From contig NZ_JAJAVG010000008.1 in assembly GCF_020531915.1 (NCBI RefSeq), forward strand, positions 682,001 to 746,000: DNA of 64,000 bases, given 5' to 3'. The DNA is from Methylovorus mays. Lineage in GTDB: Bacteria > Pseudomonadota > Gammaproteobacteria > Burkholderiales > Methylophilaceae. Below the pieces are notes generated by a model, which made no database searches, was not told the origin of the DNA, and saw only the letters and a list, made by a program, of their open reading frames with translations. Shown here in pieces: positions 7,431 through 16,642 of this stretch; the stretch's first letter is position 1; each line of letters opens with the position of its first letter. A program made the translations under genes and the position numbers.

Positions 7431-8270
7431 CTACCACTGGAAATCTTTGATCAGGAAATCTTCCAAGCCATCATTGTCTTGGGGACGTGCAGACAAAGTC
7501 ACCACACGCCCGAGACGCTTGGACTCCCAGGTAAAATCCCCTTTGTAATCACGACGGATAATCTCGATCATGCGCTTGACCACCGCCCGACGAATATCAC
7601 CATCTGCTGGCGCCTCGACCTCGATATATTCTGTACGGGGGTTACTGAAATAGCGCCAGCCACGGAATACGAATTTGGCCCCGCGAGAGCTCATCTGAGT
7701 AATCTGGAACACACCGCCACCCGCTTCCTTCAAGTTGCGCTGAATATTTGCCTCGCGAATCTCGTCCGCCGTCGGCCCGCGATCCTTGGCAGCCGCATCT
7801 TCATTCAGAATGGAAGGATCGCCCTGCGCACGCCGTCTGTCTTGCTGCTGTTTCACGTAACTCATCATGTCGGTCGGTGGAGGCGACATATCTGGCTCAG
7901 GCGCAGGCTGGGGCGGAACGCGCCGATCCAGCGGAGTCGGGGCTTGATCGCGTGCAGGCGGCTGGGCTGCCATGACCGGTGGCGATGTCGACTTGCTTGG
8001 TTTGGGCACCGGTTTGCTGACAGCCTTGGGGGGAGCTTTGGGCGCAGGGGCGGGTTCGGGCTCGGCCTGAGCACTTGGTTGCGGCGTCTCTGCAGCTTTG
8101 GGGGCGGTCTTGGGAGCAAGCTGCATCACAATCTGGCTGGACTCTGCCGGCTCCGCTTCCGGGCCCGAATCCATGGGATGAATAATGACGGTAAACAGCA
8201 GAATCGCGTGTAACAGCAGCGAAATCACAATCGCGATCAGCGTGTTACGGCTGATGCGAATCTGCAGCAT
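7431..8270 (-). CDS. TonB-like membrane-anchored, proline-rich periplasmic protein
   Basis: About 279 aa from ATG 8270, chosen because GGGAGATCGC precedes it; the frame is open further up to 8435 but that stretch looks non-coding. One N-terminal membrane anchor (TLIAIVISLLLHAILLFTVI) is followed by a Pro/Ala/Lys-rich region to about residue 125 and a C-terminal folded domain ending GLEDFLIKDFQW. The layout is that of TonB or TolA, but I do not see the usual TonB C-terminal signature (YP-x-x-A). It may transmit energy or tether something across the periplasm. No ExbB or ExbD is adjacent. Its function is unproven. Confidence 0.6.
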   Translation of the reverse strand: MLQIRISRNTLIAIVISLLLHAILLFTVIIHPMDSGPEAEPAESSQIVMQLAPKTAPKAAETPQPSAQAEPEPAPAPKAPPKAVSKPVPKPSKSTSPPVMAAQPPARDQAPTPLDRRVPPQPAPEPDMSPPPTDMMSYVKQQQDRRRAQGDPSILNEDAAAKDRGPTADEIREANIQRNLKEAGGGVFQITQMSSRGAKFVFRGWRYFSNPRTEYIEVEAPADGDIRRAVVKRMIEIIRRDYKGDFTWESKRLGRVVTLSARPQDNDGLEDFLIKDFQW

Positions 8271-8511
8271 GCGATCTCCCCGGGAACGTTGATCCCAGAG
8301 AAAAGGAGCCGCAGCAGAGGTAGGCAATTGCGAAGAGGGCTGTTTGTTAGTCAACACGGGTTCTTGTGAGCTTGATGCTGGTGTAAATCGCCATATTGGA
8401 GCCACGCAACCCGAGATGGTTGCATGAACGACCATAAGCTTAACATCAAGCGTAATCGCGTAATGTTAAAAAAAGTAATCATCACTTCACTGCAGATGGC
8501 GTCATATTCCT

Positions 8512-8630
8512 TTGTCAGGATGGGCTAGTGCTGGCCGCTTTTAAAATTAATCGAAACTTTGCCGCCGAAAAGACTACTAAAAGGTAACAGGGGAAGCTTA
8601 CAACACCCTGACCATCCCACCTTGTCAGGA
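8512..8630 (+). repeat. Two near-identical direct repeats in the leader of the sucrose operon
   Basis: TTGTCAGGATGGGCT (8512-8526) and TTGTCAGGAGTGGCT (8622-8636) match at 13 of 15 positions, 110 nt apart. The second overlaps a hairpin CCTGAC (8607-8612)/GTCAGG (8624-8629). They lie in the 410-nt gap 8271-8680 between two divergent genes and could be regulator sites or leader structure for the osmoprotection operon. No gene is seen in the gap. Confidence 0.3.
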
Positions 8631-8680
8631 GTGGCTGAATGCAGATTATCTTTTAAAAACAACAGCAAAAGGGAACTCCA

Positions 8681-9610
8681 TTGCAATTACAACCTCACCA
8701 TAAAGACATGGGCTCATGCGTTGCCTTGTTTGGCGAAGTATTAGCCGATGTTTTTCCTGATGGCCATATTCTCGGCGGCGCGCCTTTCAATGTCGCGCGC
8801 CATTTGCAGGGATTTGGTCTTAACCCCGTCATGATCTCACGCACGGGGAATGATGCCCTGCGTGAAGAACTGCTGGCCGAGATGAACGCACGCGGCATGG
8901 ACACCTCCGGCATCCAGTGCGATCCCCAATATCCTACTGGCCAGGTCACCGTACATATGGATGCAACGGGCCATCGCTTTGAAATCCTGCCCTACCAGGC
9001 GTATGACTATATCCACGCGGGCGTGACTCACATGCTGACCATGTCCATCAAACCAGACCTGGTCTATTTTGGCACCCTGGCCCAGCGCAACATGGAGTCG
9101 CGTCTGGCGCTGGACAACTTTCTCAATGATGCCCGCAGCCCGCGCTTTCTTGATCTCAATCTGCGTGCGCCCTGGTATGACAAGCATACAGTGCGACGTT
9201 CATTGCTGCGTGCCGATATCGTCAAAATGAACGAAGACGAGCTGGGTGCGCTGGCCGTTTTGCTGCGCCTGCCCGGAAAATCGTTGCCCGAGCTGGCAAT
9301 GGCGATGCTCAAGCGCTTCAATCTCAAGCTGGTGGTGATCACGCGCGGCGAGCAGGGCGCATGGCAGCTGAATGCCAGCGGCGAGTTGCAGGAAACCGGG
9401 CCACAAGCCATGGCGCAGCCTTTGCAGGATACGGTAGGCGCAGGCGATGCCTTTGCCGCCGTTTATATATTGGGCCATCTGCGGGGATGGGAAGCCAGTG
9501 TCACCCTTACCCGTGCCAACCAGTTTGCCAGCGCGCTGTGTGCCATACGTGGCGCTGCACCGGATGATCCCGCGTTTTACCAGCCCTTTGTGCAGGAGTG
9601 GCTATCATGA
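8681..9610 (+). CDS. frk: Fructokinase, PfkB family
   Basis: 309 aa from a TTG at 8681, with GGGAA six nt upstream; the ATG at 8708 is the alternative. PfkB features: N-terminal FGEVLADVFPDG, LGGAPFNVARHLQGFG (sugar-binding GG) and C-terminal DTVGAGDAFAA, holding the catalytic Asp and anion hole. It phosphorylates fructose. Its place ahead of sucrose-phosphate synthase and amylosucrase matches the frk-sps-ams clusters of methylotrophs. There it would recycle fructose released when sucrose is broken down. The stop codon overlaps the next start (ATGA), so the genes are translationally coupled. Confidence 0.85.
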   Translation: MQLQPHHKDMGSCVALFGEVLADVFPDGHILGGAPFNVARHLQGFGLNPVMISRTGNDALREELLAEMNARGMDTSGIQCDPQYPTGQVTVHMDATGHRFEILPYQAYDYIHAGVTHMLTMSIKPDLVYFGTLAQRNMESRLALDNFLNDARSPRFLDLNLRAPWYDKHTVRRSLLRADIVKMNEDELGALAVLLRLPGKSLPELAMAMLKRFNLKLVVITRGEQGAWQLNASGELQETGPQAMAQPLQDTVGAGDAFAAVYILGHLRGWEASVTLTRANQFASALCAIRGAAPDDPAFYQPFVQEWLS

Positions 9611-11814
9611 TCACCGCCAGCGATAGCCCGCTGTATGTATTGATGATCAGCCTGCATGGTTTGATAAGAGGTTACGATCTGGAGCTGGGTCGCGATGCCG
9701 ACACTGGCGGCCAGATTACGTATGTCGTGGAGCTCGCGCGCACGCTTGCCGCCCATCCCGAGATCGGCAAGGTGGATCTGTTGACGCGGGCCATCCCTGA
9801 CCCGTCGGTGTCACCAGACTACAGCCAGCCTGAAGAGGCACTCTCGGCAGGAGCGCGTATTATTCGTCTGCCATTTGGCCCCAAGCGCTATCTGCGCAAG
9901 GAGCTCATGTGGCCATATCTGGATGAACTGGTGGATCGTTGCCTGCATTATCTGCGGCAACAAGGCCGCCTGCCTGACTTGATACACACACATTATGCCG
10001 ATGCAGGTTATGTCGGTCTGCAGTTGTCCTTGTTGCTGGGGATTCCACAAGTGCATACCGGCCATTCGCTGGGCCGTACCAAACGGGAACGCCTGCTGGC
10101 GAGCGGGCGCAAGCAGCAGGCGATTGAGAGGCAGTTCAATCTGGACCGCCGCATTGCCGTTGAGGAAGACATCCTCAAGCATGCCGCCTTTGTAGTAACA
10201 AGCACGCGTCAGGAGATCGACTCGCAGTACGGCATCTATCACAATTTTGCCCAGCAACGTTATGTGGTGATTCCCCCGGGCACCGATACCAAACGTTTCT
10301 CCCCACCTGGCAGGCGCAAGATTCAGTCTGACCCGCAGCAACAGATAGACCGCTTTCTCAGCGATCCGGACAAGCCCGTCATTCTGGCCATCTGTCGCCC
10401 GGACCTGCGCAAGAACCTGAAAGGGCTGGTGAATGCCTATGGGCAATCGCCGGAGTTGCAGGAAAAAGCCAATCTGGTCATCGTCGCCGGCACGCGCGAG
10501 GATATTCGCGCCATGGAAGAATCGCAGCAGCAGGTCATGCAGAATCTGTTACTTGATATCGACAAGTATGATCTGTGGGGCAAGGTCGCCATTCCCAAGC
10601 AGATATCGCAGGACGCCATTCCCGAGCTTTACCGGCTGGCCGCCAGAAGGCGCGGTGTATTTGTGAACTCTGCGCTGACCGAGCCGTTTGGCCTGACCTT
10701 GATTGAAGCCGCCGCCAGCGGCCTGCCTTTTGTGGCACCGGATGACGGCGGCCCACGCGATATCGTGCGCAATTGCCGCAACGGTCTGTTAGCCAACACG
10801 TTGGAATGCGAGGCGATAGGGCAAGCACTCACCAGCGCCCTGGCAGATCGCAAGCAGTGGCGCACCTGGTCGGCCAATGGCCTGCTGGGAGTCAAGCGCC
10901 ACTATAGTTGGGACGCGCATGTCACCAAATACATGAAGGAAATGCGTCAGGTGCTGCGCCGCAACCGCAAAGTGGTACGCCGTCATCACGCACTGCTGCT
11001 GGATTCGGGCAAATCGCAGATGCCACTGGTCGAGCGCACGCTGATCAGCGATATCGACAATACCCTGCTGGGCGAACGTGCCTCGCTGCAGCAGCTGATG
11101 CAGTGGTTGAGCCGCAACAAGGGCAAGCTCGCATTTGGCATTGCAACCGGGCGGCCAGTGGAAAGCGCGATTGCTATATTGAAGAAATGGCAGGTACCGC
11201 AACCGGAAATCCTGATTACCTCAGTCGGCAGCGAGATTCATTATGGCGCCAAGCTGATTCCCGATATGGGCTGGGCCAACCATATCCGCCACATGTGGCG
11301 CCGTGATGATCTGCAACAGGCCCTCACCGGTATCCCCGGGCTCACCTTGCAAGCGCCGGAAAACCAGCGCGAATTCAAGCTGAGCTATATCGTGGACCCA
11401 GATCGCATGCCGACTATCAAGGAGCTGTACCGCCTGCTGGGGGAGCGCAAGTTGCGGGCGCAATTAATCTATTCGCATCAGGAGTTTCTCGACATTTTGC
11501 CTATTCGTGCTTCCAAAGGGCATGCCATCCGCTACCTGGCCTACAAGTGGGGCTTGCCGCTGGAAAACTTCCTGGTCGCAGGTGACTCCGGCAATGATCA
11601 GGATATGCTGGTCGGCAATACCCAGGCCATCGTGGTCGGCAATTACAGCCCCGAACTGCAGGCGCTGAAAGGCATGCATAGCGTGTATTTTGCCTCCCGG
11701 CATTTTGCCGCTGGCATCCTGGAAGGGCTGCGTCATTACGGCCTGCTGGAAGTCCCGGTCAGCACCGAACCGCAAATGCCGGACGCAGCTGAGAGTGAGG
11801 TGCCCCATGTATGA
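9607..11814 (+). CDS. sps: Bifunctional sucrose-phosphate synthase / sucrose-phosphate phosphatase
   Basis: 735 aa from ATG 9607 (AGGAG 8 nt before). Residues about 5-465 are a GT-B glycosyltransferase family 4 domain: HGLIRGYDLELGRDADTGGQ near the start, TGHSLGRTKRERLL, and the donor-site motif NSALTEPFGLTLIEAAASGLP. Residues from about 475 to 715 are a HAD phosphatase with the nucleophile motif DIDNT near residue 481 and GDSGNDQDML. It makes sucrose-6-phosphate from UDP-glucose (or ADP-glucose) and fructose-6-phosphate, then removes the phosphate. Sucrose is a compatible solute. It overlaps the next gene by 8 nt. Confidence 0.92.
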   Translation: MITASDSPLYVLMISLHGLIRGYDLELGRDADTGGQITYVVELARTLAAHPEIGKVDLLTRAIPDPSVSPDYSQPEEALSAGARIIRLPFGPKRYLRKELMWPYLDELVDRCLHYLRQQGRLPDLIHTHYADAGYVGLQLSLLLGIPQVHTGHSLGRTKRERLLASGRKQQAIERQFNLDRRIAVEEDILKHAAFVVTSTRQEIDSQYGIYHNFAQQRYVVIPPGTDTKRFSPPGRRKIQSDPQQQIDRFLSDPDKPVILAICRPDLRKNLKGLVNAYGQSPELQEKANLVIVAGTREDIRAMEESQQQVMQNLLLDIDKYDLWGKVAIPKQISQDAIPELYRLAARRRGVFVNSALTEPFGLTLIEAAASGLPFVAPDDGGPRDIVRNCRNGLLANTLECEAIGQALTSALADRKQWRTWSANGLLGVKRHYSWDAHVTKYMKEMRQVLRRNRKVVRRHHALLLDSGKSQMPLVERTLISDIDNTLLGERASLQQLMQWLSRNKGKLAFGIATGRPVESAIAILKKWQVPQPEILITSVGSEIHYGAKLIPDMGWANHIRHMWRRDDLQQALTGIPGLTLQAPENQREFKLSYIVDPDRMPTIKELYRLLGERKLRAQLIYSHQEFLDILPIRASKGHAIRYLAYKWGLPLENFLVAGDSGNDQDMLVGNTQAIVVGNYSPELQALKGMHSVYFASRHFAAGILEGLRHYGLLEVPVSTEPQMPDAAESEVPHV

Positions 11815-13759
11815 GCAGGTATCGCACTCTCTGCTGAATGACATCCTGATCGGCCTGAAGCCCGAGATCAAGAAACACAATCTGCAGCATTTCTATATCC
11901 GCTTGGGCGCCAATTTTTATGCCATTTATTCGCTATTTCATACCTTGTATGGCGAACGACCGGATTACAAGCAGCAATTGGGCAAGCTGGTAGAAACCCT
12001 GACGCGGCAATATCTGAATCGTGCGCCGCATCTGCGCGAGCAGGATCTGGCGCGGGAAAAAGACCATACCTGGTTCCTCAGCCAGAAGTGGGTGGGCTTC
12101 GCCATGTATTGTCAGGAATTCGCTGGTGATTTGCAGGGCGTACAACGTCACCTGCATTTCCTGCAGGATCTGGGCATCAATCTGCTGCACATCATGCCCA
12201 TCATGGATTGTCCACGCGGCAAGAGCGATGGCGGCTATGCTGTGCGCGACTTTCGCAACATTGATCCGCGCTACGGCACACTTGCCGACCTTGATGCGCT
12301 GATCGGCAACCTGAAAAAACGCGACATGCTGCTGGCGCTGGATGTGGTGGTCAACCACACGTCGGACGAGCACGAGTGGGCCGTCAAGGCACGGCAGGGC
12401 GATCCCAAGTATCAGGATTACTACTACATGTTCGACAACCGCGAGTTGCCGGATTTGTATGAAGAATCGATGCTGGAGGTGTTCCCTGAAACGGCGCCCG
12501 GCAATTTCACCTGGAATGCCGAAGCCAATAAATGGGTGATGACGGTATTCAACCAGTTCCAGTGGGACTTGAACTACCGCAACCCGGCAGTGCTGATCGA
12601 GATGATCGACATCATTCTCTACTGGGCCAATCATGGCGTGGATATTTTGCGGCTGGACGCCGTGGCCTTCTTGTGGAAAAAAATCGGCAGCAGTTGCCAG
12701 AATGAGCGTGAGGCCCATCTGATTCTGCAACTGATGAAGGATTGCTGCCAGGTGACGGCTCCCGGCGTCTTGTTCATCGCCGAAGCGATTGTGGCACCGC
12801 CTGAGGTGATCAAGTACTTTGGCGAAGACGCCATCAATGCCAAGGAATGCGAAATTGCCTATAACGCCACCTTGATGGCGCTGCTGTGGGAAGGCGTTGC
12901 CACCAAAAAGGCCTCGCTGTTGAACAAGGGCATACGCAATATTCCGAACAAGCTGGAACGCGCTACTTGGCTCAATTATCTGCGTTGCCACGATGATATC
13001 GGGCTGGGCTTTGATGATAACGATATCCGTCAGGCGGGTTATGAACCGTGGGCCCACCGGCAATTTCTGATCGACTATTACACCGGCAATCGCGACGACT
13101 CCACCGCCCGTGGCGTAGCGTTTGGCCGTAATGATAAAACCGGCGATGCCCGCATTTCCGGCTCTCTCGCTTCCCTGGCCGGTTTGGAAACTGCCCTAAA
13201 CCGTCAGGATGAGGCCGCGATTGATACCAGCATACGCACCATCCTGCTGCTGCATAGCATCATCCTGTCTTTTGGCGGCATTCCATTGCTGTATTACGCC
13301 GACCCCTTGGGTGCGCTCAACGATACCTCGTACCTGGAAGACGAGCTCAAATACAACGACAGTCGCTGGGTACACCGGCCCCGCATGAACTGGGAAAAGG
13401 CCGAGCTGCGTCAGCAACCGGGCACGGTGGAATACCGCATTTTCAATGGCCTGAAGAAGTTGATTGCGCTGCGCAAAGAACTGCCTGCGCTGGCCGACCT
13501 GAACAATCGCGAACTGTTTGAGCTGGAAAACCCGCATCTGCTGGTGTATTCGCGCTTTGATCCCCTGAACAGCCAGGCTCGCGTGCTGGTGGTCAACAAC
13601 TTTGACCATCACACCCAGGCCATGCCGCTGGAGCAGCTGAGGCGCGCCGGTTTTTTCACCCACGGCACCGTACAGGAAACGATCTCGGCAGACAGCTATT
13701 CATGCAGCGAAGACAGCTTGCTCATTCCGCCACTCACCGCGTGCTGGTTCAAGACCTGA
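11807..13759 (+). CDS. ams: Amylosucrase (GH13 subfamily 4)
   Basis: 650 aa, the usual amylosucrase length. ATG 11807 lies inside the end of the sps gene, with GAGG before it; in-frame codons further upstream would only extend into sps. The catalytic motifs are present: RLDAVAFLWKKIG (nucleophile Asp), FIAEAIV (acid/base Glu) and LRCHDDIG (transition-state Asp). The enzyme uses sucrose to extend glucan, releasing fructose, or isomerises it. In this operon it would shift surplus sucrose into glycogen-like storage, while fructokinase recaptures the fructose. Confidence 0.92.
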   Translation: MYEQVSHSLLNDILIGLKPEIKKHNLQHFYIRLGANFYAIYSLFHTLYGERPDYKQQLGKLVETLTRQYLNRAPHLREQDLAREKDHTWFLSQKWVGFAMYCQEFAGDLQGVQRHLHFLQDLGINLLHIMPIMDCPRGKSDGGYAVRDFRNIDPRYGTLADLDALIGNLKKRDMLLALDVVVNHTSDEHEWAVKARQGDPKYQDYYYMFDNRELPDLYEESMLEVFPETAPGNFTWNAEANKWVMTVFNQFQWDLNYRNPAVLIEMIDIILYWANHGVDILRLDAVAFLWKKIGSSCQNEREAHLILQLMKDCCQVTAPGVLFIAEAIVAPPEVIKYFGEDAINAKECEIAYNATLMALLWEGVATKKASLLNKGIRNIPNKLERATWLNYLRCHDDIGLGFDDNDIRQAGYEPWAHRQFLIDYYTGNRDDSTARGVAFGRNDKTGDARISGSLASLAGLETALNRQDEAAIDTSIRTILLLHSIILSFGGIPLLYYADPLGALNDTSYLEDELKYNDSRWVHRPRMNWEKAELRQQPGTVEYRIFNGLKKLIALRKELPALADLNNRELFELENPHLLVYSRFDPLNSQARVLVVNNFDHHTQAMPLEQLRRAGFFTHGTVQETISADSYSCSEDSLLIPPLTACWFKT

Positions 13760-13837
13760 ACCAGCCAGTCCGGCGGGTCCGCTGATCGCACATCATGCTG
13801 ATCAAACTGGCTCGCCACCCATGTAACAGGAGACCCC

Positions 13838-14734
13838 ATGGAACACTATCTCATTCAGCTTGGCATCGAAGACATCCAGAAATTCTGGGACATCGCCAAG
13901 GTCTTTCTCAAAATAGTGCTGATACTGGCCATCGCCTGGCTGGCCATGCGCATTTTCAACCGCATGCTGCTGGCACTGAAAACGCATCTGCTCACACATG
14001 CGCAGGATAACCCCGAAGAAATCAAGCGCGTGCAAACCCTGGGGCGCGTCTTCGGCTACATCGCCACCGTGCTGGTCTCCGTGATTACCATCATGGAGAT
14101 ACTGAACGAACTGGGCGTATCCATTGCGCCCATCCTGGCAGCGGCCGGGGTGGTAGGGGTGGCGGTAGGCTTTGGTGCACAAAGCCTGATCAAGGATTAT
14201 TTCACCGGATTTTTCCTGCTGCTGGAAAACCAGATCCGCCAGGGGGATGTGGTGGATGCCGGCGGCAAAAGCGGCTTTGTGGAAGAAGTGACCCTGCGCT
14301 ATATCAAGCTGCGTGATTATGATGGCAATGTGCACTTCATTCCGAATGGCGTCATTTCCACCGTGACCAACATGAGCCGCAGCTTTGCTTATTCCGTGAT
14401 TGATGTGCGCGTGGCGTTCCGCGAGAACGTGGAAACCGTAATGACGCTGATGCGCGAAGTCGCGGATGACCTCAAAGCAGATGAGGTATTCAATCAGAAA
14501 ATACTGGATGACCTGGAGATGGCCGGGGTGGATCGCTGGGATGATTCAGCGGTGATCATCAAGTGCCGCTTCAAGGTGCTGCCACTGGAGCAGTGGACCG
14601 TGCGCCGTGAATACCTGAAACGCCTGAAGCATGCCTTTGATCATGTGGGCATTGAGATTCCGTATCCTCACCTGACCATTTCGGCAGGCCAGATGCGGGG
14701 CGAAAACAGCCCTGCCATGGATAGCATGAATTAA
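13838..14734 (+). CDS. MscS-family mechanosensitive ion channel
   Basis: 298 aa. It has three to four predicted membrane helices in the first 140 residues, with the pore-lining glycine/alanine-rich stretch AAAGVVGVAVGFGAQSLIKDYFTGFFLL. A beta domain (GDVVDAGGKSGFVEEVTLRYIKLRD; FIPNGVISTVTNMSR) and a C-terminal mixed domain follow. Such channels open on membrane tension to release solutes when osmolarity drops. It starts 78 nt after the sucrose cluster on the same strand, which couples solute synthesis with solute release. Confidence 0.92.
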   Translation: MEHYLIQLGIEDIQKFWDIAKVFLKIVLILAIAWLAMRIFNRMLLALKTHLLTHAQDNPEEIKRVQTLGRVFGYIATVLVSVITIMEILNELGVSIAPILAAAGVVGVAVGFGAQSLIKDYFTGFFLLLENQIRQGDVVDAGGKSGFVEEVTLRYIKLRDYDGNVHFIPNGVISTVTNMSRSFAYSVIDVRVAFRENVETVMTLMREVADDLKADEVFNQKILDDLEMAGVDRWDDSAVIIKCRFKVLPLEQWTVRREYLKRLKHAFDHVGIEIPYPHLTISAGQMRGENSPAMDSMN

Positions 14735-14829
14735 AAAGCAGGGATGTCAGAAACGTACTGGGCTTATTGCAGAATGAGGAGTTGCCGCGCCTTGATACCC
14801 GGCAAAACCACACACTCAGCGCAAAAACG

Positions 14830-15009
14830 TCAGACGCAATCGCCGCTGGCAAGCGTCATCTTGACGATTTCGCGGCGCAGCTCAAGCTCGCGTTGCTGGG
14901 TTTTATAAAGCGTGGTCTGCGTGAAGCGGTCGGGGACTTCCAGCACATTCAGGTACTCCGGCTGAAACGCAGGAGCGGGGATCAGATAGTCAAAACTTGC
15001 GGCATGCAT
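14830..15009 (-). CDS. Conserved-looking small protein, 59 aa, unknown function
   Basis: Found by reading the 490-nt gap 14735-15225. The ORF starts at ATG 15009, with AAGGA 7 nt upstream, and ends at TGA 14832-14830. It starts MHAASFDYLIPAPAFQPEYL and ends EIVKMTLASGDCV. The composition is protein-like (balanced hydrophobics and aromatics), with a charged likely helix QQRELELRREIVKM. There is no signal peptide or known motif. A 132-aa frame on the other strand overlaps it but has no ribosome site. It is probably real, but unproven. Confidence 0.5.
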   Translation of the reverse strand: MHAASFDYLIPAPAFQPEYLNVLEVPDRFTQTTLYKTQQRELELRREIVKMTLASGDCV

Positions 15010-15225
15010 GTCAATTCCTTGTGGGATATCGGGTTAATACTCGGGCTGAAATTGTGTTTCAGCGCCATTAAGAGCACACGAAGATCAAAAGATTCCCGCG
15101 CGCTCGCAGTTTATTTGGTATTTGCGGATAGCAAACCGCCAAACTACCCTGATATCGTCCCCTAATTTGATTACTTTAGGGTTAGTACAGAATATTTCTG
15201 CCTGGATGGATAAATTCCACAGATC

Positions 15226-16464
15226 TTAATGCAACTCGTGCAAGTGCAGCCGACGCAAACGCGGCGCCAGACGAGCCGTCGCCGCGACTACTGCCAGCGT
15301 CATGGTGCCGCCAAAAATCACCGAGGGCACCAGCCCCATCAGTCTGGCACTGACCCCGGACTCAAAAGCCCCTAGCTCATTGGATGAACCAATGAAGATG
15401 CCGTTAATGGCCGAGACGCGTCCACGCATGGCATCCGGCGTCATCAATTGCATGATGGTGGTGCGCAGCACTACTGAAATACCATCAAATACTCCCGAGA
15501 CAGCCAGCAAAAAAGCCGCCAGCCAGAAATGCGCGGTCAGGCCAAACAGGATAATGCTGATACCAAATCCTGCCACCGCCAGCAGCAGGTATTTGCCCGC
15601 GTGCCGATTCAGCGGGTGACGCGCCAGCACGATACCGATGATCACCGCACCCACGGCCGGCGCCGCCCGCAGTATGCCCAGTCCCTCTGGGCCGTGATGA
15701 TATACATCATGGATAAACGCGGGCAGCATGGCGACCGCACCGCCGAACAGCACCGCAAACATGTCCAGCGCCTGCGCACCCAGCACAATCTGGTTGCTGA
15801 AAACAAAGCGCAAGCCTTGCCCGATGCTGGTAAACACCGGCACGCTTTCGGCCGGGGGCGGCTCCACCACCCGTATGCTCAGAATGGCGATAGCGGCCAT
15901 GATGGCGAACCCGGCTGACACCAGATACGCCACACTCACATTGGTCCAACCCACCAATATGCCGCCCAGGGCCGGTCCCATGACCAGGCCTATCTGGAAT
16001 ATGGAACTTCCCACCCCGGCAGCACGACCGAATTCGCTACGCGATACTACCAGCGCAAACAGGGCGCTGAAGGATGGGCCAATGAAGGCGCGCGCAAAGC
16101 CGACGCAAACAATGGAACCATAAATCCAGTACGTCGGATTCCCCGGCACATAGCCAGCGGACACGGCGGCCAGGGTCAGGGCATTCAGCATCAGCACCCC
16201 GCCTGCCATGGCCCCAAAAAAGCGTCTGGAGTGATGATCCACCGCATATCCAGCAAATAGCGCTGTGCAGATATAAGGCACCACTTCGGCCAAACCGATC
16301 AAGCCCAGTGAAAGCGGGTCACGCGTAAGCTGATAGATATGCCACCCCACCACCACCGCCACAATCTGATACGAGAAAATCACTGACAGGCGAAATGCCA
16401 GCAATTTCAGAAATGAAGGATTCTTGAGCAACTGCAAGTTGGGGGAGTCAATAGAAGGGGTCAT
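15226..16464 (-). CDS. MFS transporter, EntS-like
   Basis: About 412 aa from ATG 16464; an ATG at 16488 is possible and neither has a strong ribosome site. Twelve membrane segments are predicted, with the loop signature AGYAVDHHSRRFFG after the second helix (the MFS D-x-x-x-R-R motif). The family (MFS_3, enterobactin exporter-like) exports siderophores or drugs. No siderophore synthesis genes are close, so the substrate is open. Confidence 0.85.
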   Translation of the reverse strand: MTPSIDSPNLQLLKNPSFLKLLAFRLSVIFSYQIVAVVVGWHIYQLTRDPLSLGLIGLAEVVPYICTALFAGYAVDHHSRRFFGAMAGGVLMLNALTLAAVSAGYVPGNPTYWIYGSIVCVGFARAFIGPSFSALFALVVSRSEFGRAAGVGSSIFQIGLVMGPALGGILVGWTNVSVAYLVSAGFAIMAAIAILSIRVVEPPPAESVPVFTSIGQGLRFVFSNQIVLGAQALDMFAVLFGGAVAMLPAFIHDVYHHGPEGLGILRAAPAVGAVIIGIVLARHPLNRHAGKYLLLAVAGFGISIILFGLTAHFWLAAFLLAVSGVFDGISVVLRTTIMQLMTPDAMRGRVSAINGIFIGSSNELGAFESGVSARLMGLVPSVIFGGTMTLAVVAATARLAPRLRRLHLHELH

Positions 16465-16642
16465 GAGGCGTGTTCGATCTAAAAACATATTTTACGGGAA
16501 ATATGGACCGAAATATGCTTTGAAATTCATAGTTACTTGCCGATGGCCGATGTAGGTTCGCGCCGCTTGGCGCGCAAGCTATGCACATGAAAACAGATGC
16601 AAGCAAGCAATTGGTTTACATCCGTTAACAATTTGGGGTTAA

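Noticed and set aside
8559-8744. 61-codon frame in the leader of the sucrose operon
   Set aside because: It starts at TTG without a ribosome site and overlaps the fructokinase start; the composition looks random.
14767-15165. 132-codon plus-strand frame in the gap after the MscS gene
   Set aside because: It has no ribosome site, and the opposite-strand 59-codon frame has a better start and a more protein-like composition.
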